This document shows positions 8,343-15,705 of a stretch of DNA of 42,929 nt, in pieces. This DNA is from Clostridiaceae bacterium (GTDB lineage: Bacteria > Bacillota > Clostridia > DSM-8532): positions 1 to 42,929 of the forward strand of contig JAAYTU010000074.1 in NCBI GenBank assembly GCA_012523705.1. Reading direction: 5' to 3'. Every line of letters starts with the position of its first letter. Position 1 is the stretch's first letter. A program made the translations under genes and the position numbers. The notes beneath the pieces are model-generated. The model was not told the origin of the DNA, did no database searches, and saw only the letters and a list, made by a program, of their open reading frames with translations.

Positions 8343-8843
8343 ATGAGTTGCGGTTGTTGCAGTACAGACAATAAGGTTCAAGAGTTAGACAAAATAATCG
8401 CCAAGTATAAGGATACGCGCGGAGCATTAATCCCAGTTTTGCATGATGCTCAAGAACTTTATGGCTATTTACCTATGAGCGTTCAGAAAAGGATTGCTGA
8501 AGGCTTGGGTGTCTCTCTTGCTGAGGTATATGGTGTGGTCACATTTTATACCCAGTTCTATCTTAATCCTAAAGGAAAATATAAAATAAGCGTATGTTTG
8601 GGAACAGCTTGCTATGTTAAGGGAGCTGGAGAAATCTATGACAAGATATCAGAAATTCTAAATATTAAGAGTGGAGAATGCACTTCTGACGGTCTCTTCT
8701 CGTTAGATGCCTGCAGATGTATAGGTGCTTGTGGGTTAGCCCCGGTAATAATGATTAACGATGATGTATATGGAAGACTTACTGCAGACGATATTCCAGA
8801 CATTATTCGAAAGTATCAAGAGGCCGAAGCAGCTGCCGTTTAG
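8343..8843 (+). CDS. hndA: NADH-dependent [FeFe] hydrogenase, NuoE-like [2Fe-2S] subunit
   Basis: The 166-residue protein is a homologue of the complex I 24-kDa subunit (NuoE; HydC in Thermotoga, HndA in Desulfovibrio). The four [2Fe-2S] ligands are visible as CLGTAC (C85, C90) and CIGAC (C126, C130). The N-terminal part is the usual helical NuoE domain that precedes a thioredoxin-like fold. It passes electrons between the flavin subunit HndC and the rest of the complex. An AGGAGGT site lies just before the ATG. It is the first gene of a five-gene operon with a Rex-type operator. An additional Cys-rich start (CGCC, residues 3-6) is unusual but may be only peripheral. Confidence 0.92.
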   Translation: MSCGCCSTDNKVQELDKIIAKYKDTRGALIPVLHDAQELYGYLPMSVQKRIAEGLGVSLAEVYGVVTFYTQFYLNPKGKYKISVCLGTACYVKGAGEIYDKISEILNIKSGECTSDGLFSLDACRCIGACGLAPVIMINDDVYGRLTADDIPDIIRKYQEAEAAAV

Positions 8844-8846
8844 ACT

Positions 8847-9410
8847 ATGAAAGATATATCAATGCATTTAATGGATATAGCTCAGAACTCAATTGTGGCA
8901 GGTGCCAGTAAGATAAGTATAATTATTCAAGTATGTGATATTCGACAAATGCTGTACTTTGAAGTCATTGATAATGGTAAGGGGATGGAAAAGGACTTTT
9001 TGAGAAAGGTTACAGATCCGTTTAAAACCACTAGAACTACCAGAAGGGTGGGACTTGGAATTCCCTTATTGAAGCAGTCAGCTGAAATGGCGGGAGGCGA
9101 GCTTAGACTCGATTCAGAGCCCGGTAAAGGAACAAAGATACAGGCCAGCTTCAAGGTGGATCATATAGACAGAATTCCTATAGGTGATATACCGGGAACC
9201 CTGACATTATTAATATCAGCTAATAAAAGCATAACCTGGATAGTCGAGTTTAAATATAAAAATGCAGACTTTTTATTGGATACTGACCAGATTAATGAAG
9301 TATTGGACGGGGTTCAAATAGACAATAAGAATGTACTTGAATGGATACAAAATACAATTAGTCAAGGTATTAATTCAGTTTTCGGAGGTGTATTAAGTGA
9401 AGTCGATTGA
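8847..9410 (+). CDS. GHKL-family ATPase embedded in the hydrogenase operon
   Basis: This 187-residue protein has the ATP-binding fold of histidine kinases and related ATPases: N box DIAQNSI (N14), G1 box IDNGKGM (41-47), and a G2 box VGLGIPLLKQ (68-77). It has no dimerisation/phosphoacceptor His domain, no sensor and no membrane segment. About 75 residues of C-terminal extension after residue 110 match nothing I recognise. It lies 3 bases after hndA and overlaps hndB by 14 bases, so it is translationally coupled to the hydrogenase. Similar orphan ATPases occur in other clostridial hydrogenase operons, from general knowledge, and their role is not settled. A regulatory or assembly role is inference. 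Confidence 0.8.
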   Translation: MKDISMHLMDIAQNSIVAGASKISIIIQVCDIRQMLYFEVIDNGKGMEKDFLRKVTDPFKTTRTTRRVGLGIPLLKQSAEMAGGELRLDSEPGKGTKIQASFKVDHIDRIPIGDIPGTLTLLISANKSITWIVEFKYKNADFLLDTDQINEVLDGVQIDNKNVLEWIQNTISQGINSVFGGVLSEVD

Positions 9411-9765
9411 AGAATTAAAAGCTATTCGTGATAAAGCGTTAAAGGAAATGTCAATTCGTGATAATGAGGATAAAATCAGAATAGTGGTTGGTATGGCCAC
9501 CTGTGGTATAGCCGCTGGCGCCAAGAAAGTAATGAACGCGTTTATCGAAGAAATTGAAAAGCGTAAAATTAATAATGTAAGTGTATCAATGACAGGATGC
9601 ATAGGAGTATGTCGTTTAGAACCGGTTGCAGAGATAATCGAGGCAAATGGTGAAAAAACAACATATGTTGAGCTGGATGCCGAAAAAGTCAGAAGAATTG
9701 TTGCAGAGCATTTAGTTAACCAAAAGCCTGTTACTGAATTCACTGTTGGCGCAGCAGAAAGGTAG
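9397..9765 (+). CDS. hndB: hydrogenase accessory thioredoxin-like [2Fe-2S]-type protein
   Basis: The 122-residue protein resembles HndB, the small thioredoxin-like ferredoxin subunit of tetrameric NAD(P)-dependent hydrogenases. It starts at GTG with GGAGGTG placed just before it, and overlaps the end of the GHKL ATPase gene. Cysteines occur only at residues 36 (TCGIAAGA), 68 and 72 (GCIGVC), three in all, whereas a thioredoxin-like ferredoxin cluster needs four ligands. The related N-terminal domain of HndC has all four. It may hold an unusual cluster, share a ligand, or be structural. Gene order hndA-X-hndB-hndC-hndD fits the four-subunit Hnd type rather than the three-subunit Thermotoga HydABC. 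Confidence 0.88.
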   Translation: MKSIEELKAIRDKALKEMSIRDNEDKIRIVVGMATCGIAAGAKKVMNAFIEEIEKRKINNVSVSMTGCIGVCRLEPVAEIIEANGEKTTYVELDAEKVRRIVAEHLVNQKPVTEFTVGAAER

Positions 9766-9775
9766 GGGGATGATT

Positions 9776-11566
9776 ATGGTTTACAGATCACATGTCTTGA
9801 TTTGTAATGGTACAGGCTGTACAGCTTCTAAGGCTCCAGATTTAATGGACAGATTGGAAAAGGAGCTCAAGGCCAATGGCATAGAAAATGAAGTTAAGAT
9901 TGTTAAAACCGGATGCTTTGGACTTTGTGAAAAGGGCCCGATATTGGTAATCTATCCTGAGGGTGCTACATATTGCCATGTTACTGTTGATGATGTAGAA
10001 AAAATAGTAAGCGAGCATCTGGTAAAAGGTCGTATTGTAAAGGACCTATTATTAGGTGATGCAGAGGCGGAGGATATTACCAAGTCCCTTGACAATGTAG
10101 ATTTCTTCTCGCGTCAGCATAGAATTGCTCTTCGTAATTGCGGCGTTATTAATCCTGAGGTTATTGATGAGTACATAGCCAAGGATGGTTATCAGGCTCT
10201 TGCAAAGGTTCTCACAGAAATGACGCCTCAAGAGGTAATAGATCTATTAAAGGCATCAAACCTTCGTGGCCGTGGTGGCGCAGGTTTCCCGACAGGTCTG
10301 AAATGGCAATTTGCAGCTAAAGAGGTTAATGAGCAAAAATATGTTTGCTGTAATGCCGACGAAGGTGACCCGGGAGCATTCATGGACAGATCTATTTTAG
10401 AGGGTGACCCCCACTCCTTAATAGAGGCAATGACCATTGCAGGTTATGCAATCGGAGCTAATCAGGGATATGTATATGTAAGAGCAGAATATCCCATAGC
10501 TGTTAACCGCTTGAACATTGCGTTGGAACAAGCTCGTGAATATGGATTATTAGGAAAGAATATTTTTGGAACAGACTTTTCATTTGATATAGGTTTAAGA
10601 CTAGGTGCTGGTGCATTTGTTTGTGGAGAAGAAACCGCACTCATGACATCCATTGAGGGTAAGCGCGGAGAGCCAAGAACCCGTCCTCCGTTCCCTGCAG
10701 TTAAAGGACTTTTTGGCAAACCTACAATTCTTAATAATGTTGAGACCTATGCAAATATACCTCCAATAATATTAAATGGTTCAGAGTGGTTTAATTCAAT
10801 AGGTACAGAAAAGAGCAAGGGTACAAAGGTGTTTGCTATTGGTGGAAAAATCAATAATACTGGTCTTGTAGAGATACCTATGGGAACGACCCTTCGTGAA
10901 GTTGTTTATGATATCGGTGGCGGTATTCCAAACAATAAGAAGTTTAAAGCTGCCCAGACAGGTGGACCATCGGGCGGATGTATTCCATTTGAGCATATTG
11001 ATACTCCTATTGACTATGATAATCTGATTAATATTGGCTCAATGATGGGCTCAGGCGGATTAATTGTTATGGATGAGGACAACTGTATGGTTGACATAGC
11101 TAAGTTCTTCTTAGAGTTTACAGTTGATGAATCCTGTGGTAAATGCCCACCTTGTCGTATAGGTACAAAGCGCATGTATGAGATCCTTGACCGTATCACA
11201 AAGGGTAAAGGTGAAGAAGGGGATATTGAAAAGCTTGAGACCTTAGCAGAGAGCATTAGACAGGCATCTCTTTGCGGTCTTGGCCAGACTGCTCCAAACC
11301 CTGTACTGAGCACCTTAAGATATTTCCGTGATGAATATGAGGCTCATGTAAAAGAACACAGATGTCCTGCCGGCGTTTGTAAGGCAATGGTCAAGTATAC
11401 TATTATCGCTGATAAGTGTAAGGGATGTAGCTTATGTGCCAGAAAATGTCCTGTAAATGCTATTTCTGGTGAGATTAAGAACCCATACGTTATAGATCAA
11501 GAAAAATGTATTAAGTGCGGAGTTTGTATGGATTCATGTAAATTTGCCGCCATTGAAAAGAAATAA
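9776..11566 (+). CDS. hndC: NADH-dependent [FeFe] hydrogenase, NuoF-like flavin subunit
   Basis: The 596-residue subunit (HydB/HndC) binds NADH, FMN and several FeS clusters. In order: an N-terminal thioredoxin-like [2Fe-2S] domain (C10, C15, C47, C51); the NuoF core with NADH/FMN motifs GRGGAGFPTGLKW and ADEGDPGAFMDR; an SLBB segment; the [4Fe-4S] motif CGKCPPCRIGTKR; and a C-terminal two-cluster ferredoxin domain, CKGCSLCARKCP and CIKCGVCMDSCK. This is the long form seen in bifurcating or NAD-linked hydrogenases. The frame opens at TTG 9746, inside hndB, but the AGGGGG site (9764-9769) is correctly spaced for the ATG at 9776; an ATG at 9770 is too close. It is the probable site where NADH and ferredoxin electrons meet. 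Confidence 0.94.
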   Translation: MVYRSHVLICNGTGCTASKAPDLMDRLEKELKANGIENEVKIVKTGCFGLCEKGPILVIYPEGATYCHVTVDDVEKIVSEHLVKGRIVKDLLLGDAEAEDITKSLDNVDFFSRQHRIALRNCGVINPEVIDEYIAKDGYQALAKVLTEMTPQEVIDLLKASNLRGRGGAGFPTGLKWQFAAKEVNEQKYVCCNADEGDPGAFMDRSILEGDPHSLIEAMTIAGYAIGANQGYVYVRAEYPIAVNRLNIALEQAREYGLLGKNIFGTDFSFDIGLRLGAGAFVCGEETALMTSIEGKRGEPRTRPPFPAVKGLFGKPTILNNVETYANIPPIILNGSEWFNSIGTEKSKGTKVFAIGGKINNTGLVEIPMGTTLREVVYDIGGGIPNNKKFKAAQTGGPSGGCIPFEHIDTPIDYDNLINIGSMMGSGGLIVMDEDNCMVDIAKFFLEFTVDESCGKCPPCRIGTKRMYEILDRITKGKGEEGDIEKLETLAESIRQASLCGLGQTAPNPVLSTLRYFRDEYEAHVKEHRCPAGVCKAMVKYTIIADKCKGCSLCARKCPVNAISGEIKNPYVIDQEKCIKCGVCMDSCKFAAIEKK

Positions 11567-11584
11567 GAGGGGAGTGTGAAAAGT

Positions 11585-13345
11585 ATGTCTGAATTTGTTA
11601 CCCTAACAATAGACGGTAAAGAAGTAAAGGCCCCGGTAGGGTCAACCGTGCTTGAGGCTGCAAAGAGCGCCGGGATAAATATACCCACTCTCTGTTATCT
11701 CAAGGACATAAATGAAATCGGCGCATGCCGTATGTGTATTGTAGACGTAGGTGCCAGAAGCTTTCAGGCAGCTTGTATGTATCCTGTATCAGAAGGATTA
11801 AAGGTTATTACAAATAGTCCTAAGATTCGTGAAACCCGTAAGGTTACTCTAGAATTGATTCTGTCAGCCCATGAGAGGACTTGCCTCAGCTGTGTAAGGA
11901 GCTTAAACTGTGAGCTGCAAAAGCTTGCTCAGGAATTGAATGTACAGGATATCAGATATGAGGGGGAAACACAGCACTATCCTATAGATGATTTATCACA
12001 TTCTATAGTTCGTGACCCAAATAAATGTATCTTATGTCGCCGTTGTGTAAGCGTTTGTAAAGAAGTGCAGACTGTATCTGCTATTGAAACAATTGACAGA
12101 GGTTACAAAACAATAGTTGCATCACCTTTCAATATGCCACTGAAGGATACTCCATGTGTAAACTGTGGTCAGTGTATCGTGGTTTGCCCGGTTGGTGCTC
12201 TTCGTGAAAAGAGTTCAATCGAGAAGGTTTGGGATGCATTAAGCAATGAGGATCTTCATGTTGTAGTTCAGACTGCACCTGCAGTTCGTGCTGCTATTGG
12301 AGAAGAGTTCGGATATCCTATCGGAACACCTGTTACTGGCAAGATGGTAGCCTCACTAAAGAAGTTAGGCTTTGCCAAAGTCTTTGACACTGATACAGCT
12401 GCTGACCTAACCATTATGGAAGAAGGAACTGAGCTGGTTAACAGAATTAAAAATAACGGCACTCTTCCACTGATTACATCATGTAGCCCTGGATGGATTA
12501 AGTTCTGCGAACATTTCTATCCTGATTTGCTGGATAATTTGTCAACATGTAAATCACCACAAAACATGTTTGGATCAGTTCTTAAATCTTATTATGCTGA
12601 TAAGATGGGTATTGATCGTGAAAAAATGTTTGTCGTATCAGTAATGCCATGTACAGCTAAAAAGTATGAGGCAGAAAGGCCAGAATTGGCCTCAACAGGT
12701 TTCCCTGATGTTGATGAGGTTATTACTACCCGCGAACTTGCCCAGATGATTAAAGAGGCTGGTATCGACTTCAGAAGACTTGAAGATGAAGAGTTTGACG
12801 ATCCAATGGGTGAAGCAACTGGCGCAGGTGTTATCTTCGGTGCTACTGGTGGCGTTATGGAGGCTGCATTAAGAAGTGTTCCTTATCTGCTTACCGGCAA
12901 GGATGATGACAATGTTGATATCAATGTCGTTAGAGGTGTTGAGGATATTAAGGAAGCCGAAGTTGAAGTGGCTGGAGTGAAGATTAAGGCAGCTGTTGCC
13001 CATGGCCTTGGAAATGCCAGAAAGATTATGGATAAGGTTAGAGCAGGAGAAGCTGATTATCAGTTTATCGAGATTATGGCTTGCCCTGGTGGATGCGTAT
13101 GCGGAGGCGGACAACCTATTCAGCCTGCTAGTGTAAGAAGTGACATGGATCTTAGGGTTGAAAGAGCAAAGGCTCTTTACCAGGAGGATCAAAATCTTAC
13201 ATTGAGAAGATCTCACCAGAATCCTAAGGTCTTGAAAATGTATGAGGAATACTTTGAGACACCGGGTGGGGAAAAGGCTCACAAGCTATTACACACACAT
13301 TATGTGGCTCGTGAAAACTATCCTGAGGACAAAGCTCAGAAATAA
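11585..13345 (+). CDS. hndD: NADH-dependent [FeFe] hydrogenase, catalytic subunit
   Basis: The 586-residue catalytic subunit (also called hydA) has an N-terminal [2Fe-2S] domain, a His-Cys3 [4Fe-4S] site (HERTCLSC...C), two ferredoxin-type [4Fe-4S] motifs (CILCRRCVSVC and CVNCGQCIVVCP), and the H-cluster domain. The H-cluster motifs are L1 TSCSPGW (298-304), L2 MPCTAKKYE (C356) and L3 with C500 and C504 followed by VCGGGQP. A short small-subunit-like segment ends the protein. L1 reads TSCSP rather than TSCCP. ATG 11585 is chosen over the in-frame GTG at 11576 because GGGGAG (11569-11574) is only 1 base from the GTG and 10 from the ATG. HydE, HydF and HydG maturases are not in the window. It fits the group often named NADH-dependent group A hydrogenases. 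Confidence 0.95.
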   Translation: MSEFVTLTIDGKEVKAPVGSTVLEAAKSAGINIPTLCYLKDINEIGACRMCIVDVGARSFQAACMYPVSEGLKVITNSPKIRETRKVTLELILSAHERTCLSCVRSLNCELQKLAQELNVQDIRYEGETQHYPIDDLSHSIVRDPNKCILCRRCVSVCKEVQTVSAIETIDRGYKTIVASPFNMPLKDTPCVNCGQCIVVCPVGALREKSSIEKVWDALSNEDLHVVVQTAPAVRAAIGEEFGYPIGTPVTGKMVASLKKLGFAKVFDTDTAADLTIMEEGTELVNRIKNNGTLPLITSCSPGWIKFCEHFYPDLLDNLSTCKSPQNMFGSVLKSYYADKMGIDREKMFVVSVMPCTAKKYEAERPELASTGFPDVDEVITTRELAQMIKEAGIDFRRLEDEEFDDPMGEATGAGVIFGATGGVMEAALRSVPYLLTGKDDDNVDINVVRGVEDIKEAEVEVAGVKIKAAVAHGLGNARKIMDKVRAGEADYQFIEIMACPGGCVCGGGQPIQPASVRSDMDLRVERAKALYQEDQNLTLRRSHQNPKVLKMYEEYFETPGGEKAHKLLHTHYVARENYPEDKAQK

Positions 13346-13364
13346 ATATTCCTGAATATTATGT

Positions 13365-13395
13365 GGGCCACCCATAGCATTTGGGTGGCCCCTTC
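13365..13395 (+). terminator. terminator hairpin after the hydrogenase operon
   Basis: GGGCCACCCA (13365-13374) pairs perfectly with TGGGTGGCCC (13382-13391) around a loop of 7 bases. The following bases are CTTCAATATC, so the T tract is poor, but the GC-rich stem directly after hndD is a likely end of the operon. Confidence 0.75.
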
Positions 13396-13453
13396 AATAT
13401 CAAGGGGGTAATATCGCGGGGACGTATCTTTTGATATACGTCCCCTTGATATT
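13396..13453. repeat. GGGGACG hairpin element with an interrupted left arm
   Basis: AATATCAAGGGG (13396-13407) is complementary to CCCCTTGATATT (13442-13453), and GGGGACGTAT (13418-13427) is complementary to ATACGTCCCC (13436-13445). Taken together they would make one 18-bp perfect stem, AATATCAAGGGGACGTAT against its complement, if about 10 bases in the left arm (around 13408-13417) were bulged out. The loop has TTGATAT, a second copy of the distal outer arm. It shares its AAGGGGACG core and plan with the element at 14946-14989. Confidence 0.75.
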
Positions 13454-13552
13454 TCTTGTTACAAGAATAATATCTGTGCTATTATCTGATTAGGGATATA
13501 ATAATTGAGACAATAATTAATAATGCATTATAACGGATGGAGCTGATATTGT

Positions 13553-14944
13553 ATGAAAAGAATAGAAATAAAACATCTAAACGAGACCTATAAGGATCTT
13601 ACCGGTACAGAGGTTCAAATATGCGGATGGGTCCGTACAATCAGAGACAACAAAAACTTTGGATTTATTGAAATAAATGATGGATCCTTCTTTAAGAATC
13701 TTCAGGTTGTTTTTGATAAGAGTCTTGATAATTATTCTGAGATTTCCCACTTGAATATAGGAAGTGCTTTAAGGGTGAAAGGGCGTGTGGTTGAGACACC
13801 CCAGGCTAAACAGCCTTATGAGATTAAAGCAACTGAGATTGTTATTGAGGGCAAATCAACCCCGGACTATCCCTTGCAGAAGAAACGCCATACCTTTGAA
13901 TACTTGCGTACAATTGCTCATTTAAGACCAAGAACAAATACATTTTCTGCAGTATTTAAGGTTCGTTCGGTTTTGTCTTATGCCATACATCGCTTTTTCG
14001 AGGAAAGGGGCTTTGTTTATGTTCATACTCCCATAATTACCTCAAGCGATTGTGAGGGCGCAGGGGAGATGTTCCAGGTTACAACACTTGATATGAACAA
14101 TATACCTAGAAATGAAAAGAATGAAATAGATTATGGTGAGGATTTCTTCGGCAAATACACCGCTCTTACGGTTAGTGGTCAACTAGCAGTTGAGCCTTAC
14201 GCCATGGCCTTTGGAAAGGTTTATACCTTTGGACCAACCTTTCGCGCAGAAAACAGCAATACTACTAGGCACGCTGCCGAGTTTTGGATGATAGAGCCTG
14301 AAATCGCATTTGCCGATCTTCAAGATGATATGGAGCTTGCTGAGGATATGATTAAATATATCATTAAGTATGTTATGGAGAATGCCAGAGAAGAGATGGA
14401 TTTCTTCAATAGTTTCATAGACAAGGGTCTTTATGAGAGGCTTGAAGGTATATTAAACTCAGAATTTGCCTGTATAACCTATACAGAGGCTATAGACCTG
14501 CTATTGAAAAGCGGCCATGATTTCCAATACCCTGTTAAATGGGGAGCAGATCTGCAAACAGAGCATGAACGCTATTTAACAGAACAGATCATGAAAAAGC
14601 CATTGTTTGTTATTGATTATCCTAAAGAAATCAAAGCCTTCTACATGAAACTGAATGACGATGGCAAGACTGTAGCCGCTATGGACCTTCTGGTTCCGGG
14701 AGTTGGCGAGATTATTGGGGGCAGCCAAAGAGAAGAGCGCCTTGATGTGCTTGAAAAGCGCATGGAAGAGATGGGCCTTGAAAAGCAGGCTTATGACTGG
14801 TATTTGGACACGCGCCGGTTTGGAACTGCAAAGCATGCCGGATTTGGTCTTGGCTTCGAAAGAATGCTTATGTACATGACTGGAATGCAAAACATCAGGG
14901 ACGTACTTCCATACCCGAGAACAGTCAATAATGCTGATTTTTAA
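13553..14944 (+). CDS. asnS: asparaginyl-tRNA synthetase
   Basis: The 463-residue class II synthetase charges tRNA-Asn. An N-terminal OB-fold anticodon-binding domain (residues 1 to about 110, with [24 protein letters not shown]) is followed by the catalytic core. Motif 2 is [21 protein letters not shown] and motif 3 ends in [15 protein letters not shown]. Length matches bacterial AsnRS (about 465), and TRHAAEFWM is the AsnRS rather than AspRS version of motif 2. The ATG follows GGATGGAG with about 10 bases spacing. A TATAAT at 13497-13502 lacks a good -35. There is no room for a T-box leader between the hndD terminators and the gene. The gene ends at a hairpin shared with gatD. Confidence 0.96.
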   Translation: MKRIEIKHLNETYKDLTGTEVQICGWVRTIRDNKNFGFIEINDGSFFKNLQVVFDKSLDNYSEISHLNIGSALRVKGRVVETPQAKQPYEIKATEIVIEGKSTPDYPLQKKRHTFEYLRTIAHLRPRTNTFSAVFKVRSVLSYAIHRFFEERGFVYVHTPIITSSDCEGAGEMFQVTTLDMNNIPRNEKNEIDYGEDFFGKYTALTVSGQLAVEPYAMAFGKVYTFGPTFRAENSNTTRHAAEFWMIEPEIAFADLQDDMELAEDMIKYIIKYVMENAREEMDFFNSFIDKGLYERLEGILNSEFACITYTEAIDLLLKSGHDFQYPVKWGADLQTEHERYLTEQIMKKPLFVIDYPKEIKAFYMKLNDDGKTVAAMDLLVPGVGEIIGGSQREERLDVLEKRMEEMGLEKQAYDWYLDTRRFGTAKHAGFGLGFERMLMYMTGMQNIRDVLPYPRTVNNADF

Positions 14945-14945
14945 C

Positions 14946-14989
14946 AACACAAGGGGACGGTTCTTCTGTGTTAACCGTCTCCTTGTGTT
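14946..14989. terminator. bidirectional hairpin element between asnS and gatD
   Basis: AACACAAGGGGACGGTT (14946-14962) pairs with AACCGTCTCCTTGTGTT (14973-14989), a 17-bp stem with one G-U or A-C pair and a 10-base loop CTTCTGTGTT. It lies between convergent genes asnS and gatD and could stop transcription from both sides, although no long T tract follows. The loop repeats TGTGTT of the distal arm. On the minus strand the right arm encodes the last five codons and stop of gatD. Confidence 0.75.
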
Positions 14990-15699
14990 CTTGCACGGTT
15001 TTCTAATTCATTGTTCAAGGGTGTGAGGCCCTGAAAGTCAGGATATTTATTCAACAGGGAAAGCATGATTAAATGATCTGTAAATGCGGGGTTTGTCGGC
15101 AGAAGGCTGCCATGGGAATTTGTGCAAAAAGTGTTTTTATACCTGGCACCCTCATGGCCATCCTGGCCGTTATTTCCATGACCAGTTACTATCTGGCCTA
15201 AAGGCTTAACCCCTTTACCAAGGTAGATTTTTCCTGAGTGGTTTTCAAAACCTCTAAGGCTTTTATCCTGTTCGCTTAAAAAGTCAACTTCAAACACAAG
15301 ATTCCCTACAAGACGCGTATCACACTCATGGGTCCATATATCCAGAGCACCGATGCACTCTGTTTCTTGGTCCGAGGAGTTTCTGTAGTATTTACCGAGC
15401 AATTGAAAGCCTCCGCATACAGCAAAAAAAATCTTGTGTGCTTCGATGGCTTCAATGATTTCGTGCTTTTTTCCTTCATTAAGGTCTTCCTTAATAATAG
15501 ACTGCTCGAAGGCTTGTCCGCCTCCAATGAAAAAAATATCATAATCATTATAATTAAGAGGATCGTTTATAGATATATTACTGACCCTTACCTCGATACC
15601 CCTCCATTGGCAGCGCTTATATAAGGCGATTAGACTTCCTCTGTCACCGGAGGATCTCATCAAATCAGGATATAAATGACATATTTTAAGCTCGTACAT
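14971..15699 (-). CDS. gatD: lipid II isoglutaminyl synthase, glutamine amidotransferase subunit
   Basis: The 242-residue protein is a CobB/CobQ-like class I amidotransferase. The nucleophile Cys is C95 in FAVCGGFQLLG and the catalytic His is H196 in TNSHGSLLP, close to the positions in characterised GatD proteins. It releases ammonia from glutamine for MurT, which amidates the alpha-carboxyl of D-Glu in lipid II. It starts 6 bases after murT with GGGAG before the ATG, so the two are coupled. The last residues, TQGDG and the stop, are encoded by one arm of the repeat hairpin at 14946-14989, which suggests the repeat inserted at or replaced the original 3' end. The functional assignment is strong because murT is adjacent. 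Confidence 0.94.
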   Translation of the reverse strand: MYELKICHLYPDLMRSSGDRGSLIALYKRCQWRGIEVRVSNISINDPLNYNDYDIFFIGGGQAFEQSIIKEDLNEGKKHEIIEAIEAHKIFFAVCGGFQLLGKYYRNSSDQETECIGALDIWTHECDTRLVGNLVFEVDFLSEQDKSLRGFENHSGKIYLGKGVKPLGQIVTGHGNNGQDGHEGARYKNTFCTNSHGSLLPTNPAFTDHLIMLSLLNKYPDFQGLTPLNNELENRARTQGDG

Positions 15700-15705
15700 A
15701 TTATC

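Noticed and set aside
13408-13445. Possible T-box leader core (GGTAATATCGCG resembling GGTGGTACCGCG) before asnS
   Set aside because: Only about 9 of 12 bases agree, and there is no room for Stem I or a specifier loop between the hndD terminator at 13365-13395 and this site. It is better explained as the left arm of the GGGGACG hairpin element.
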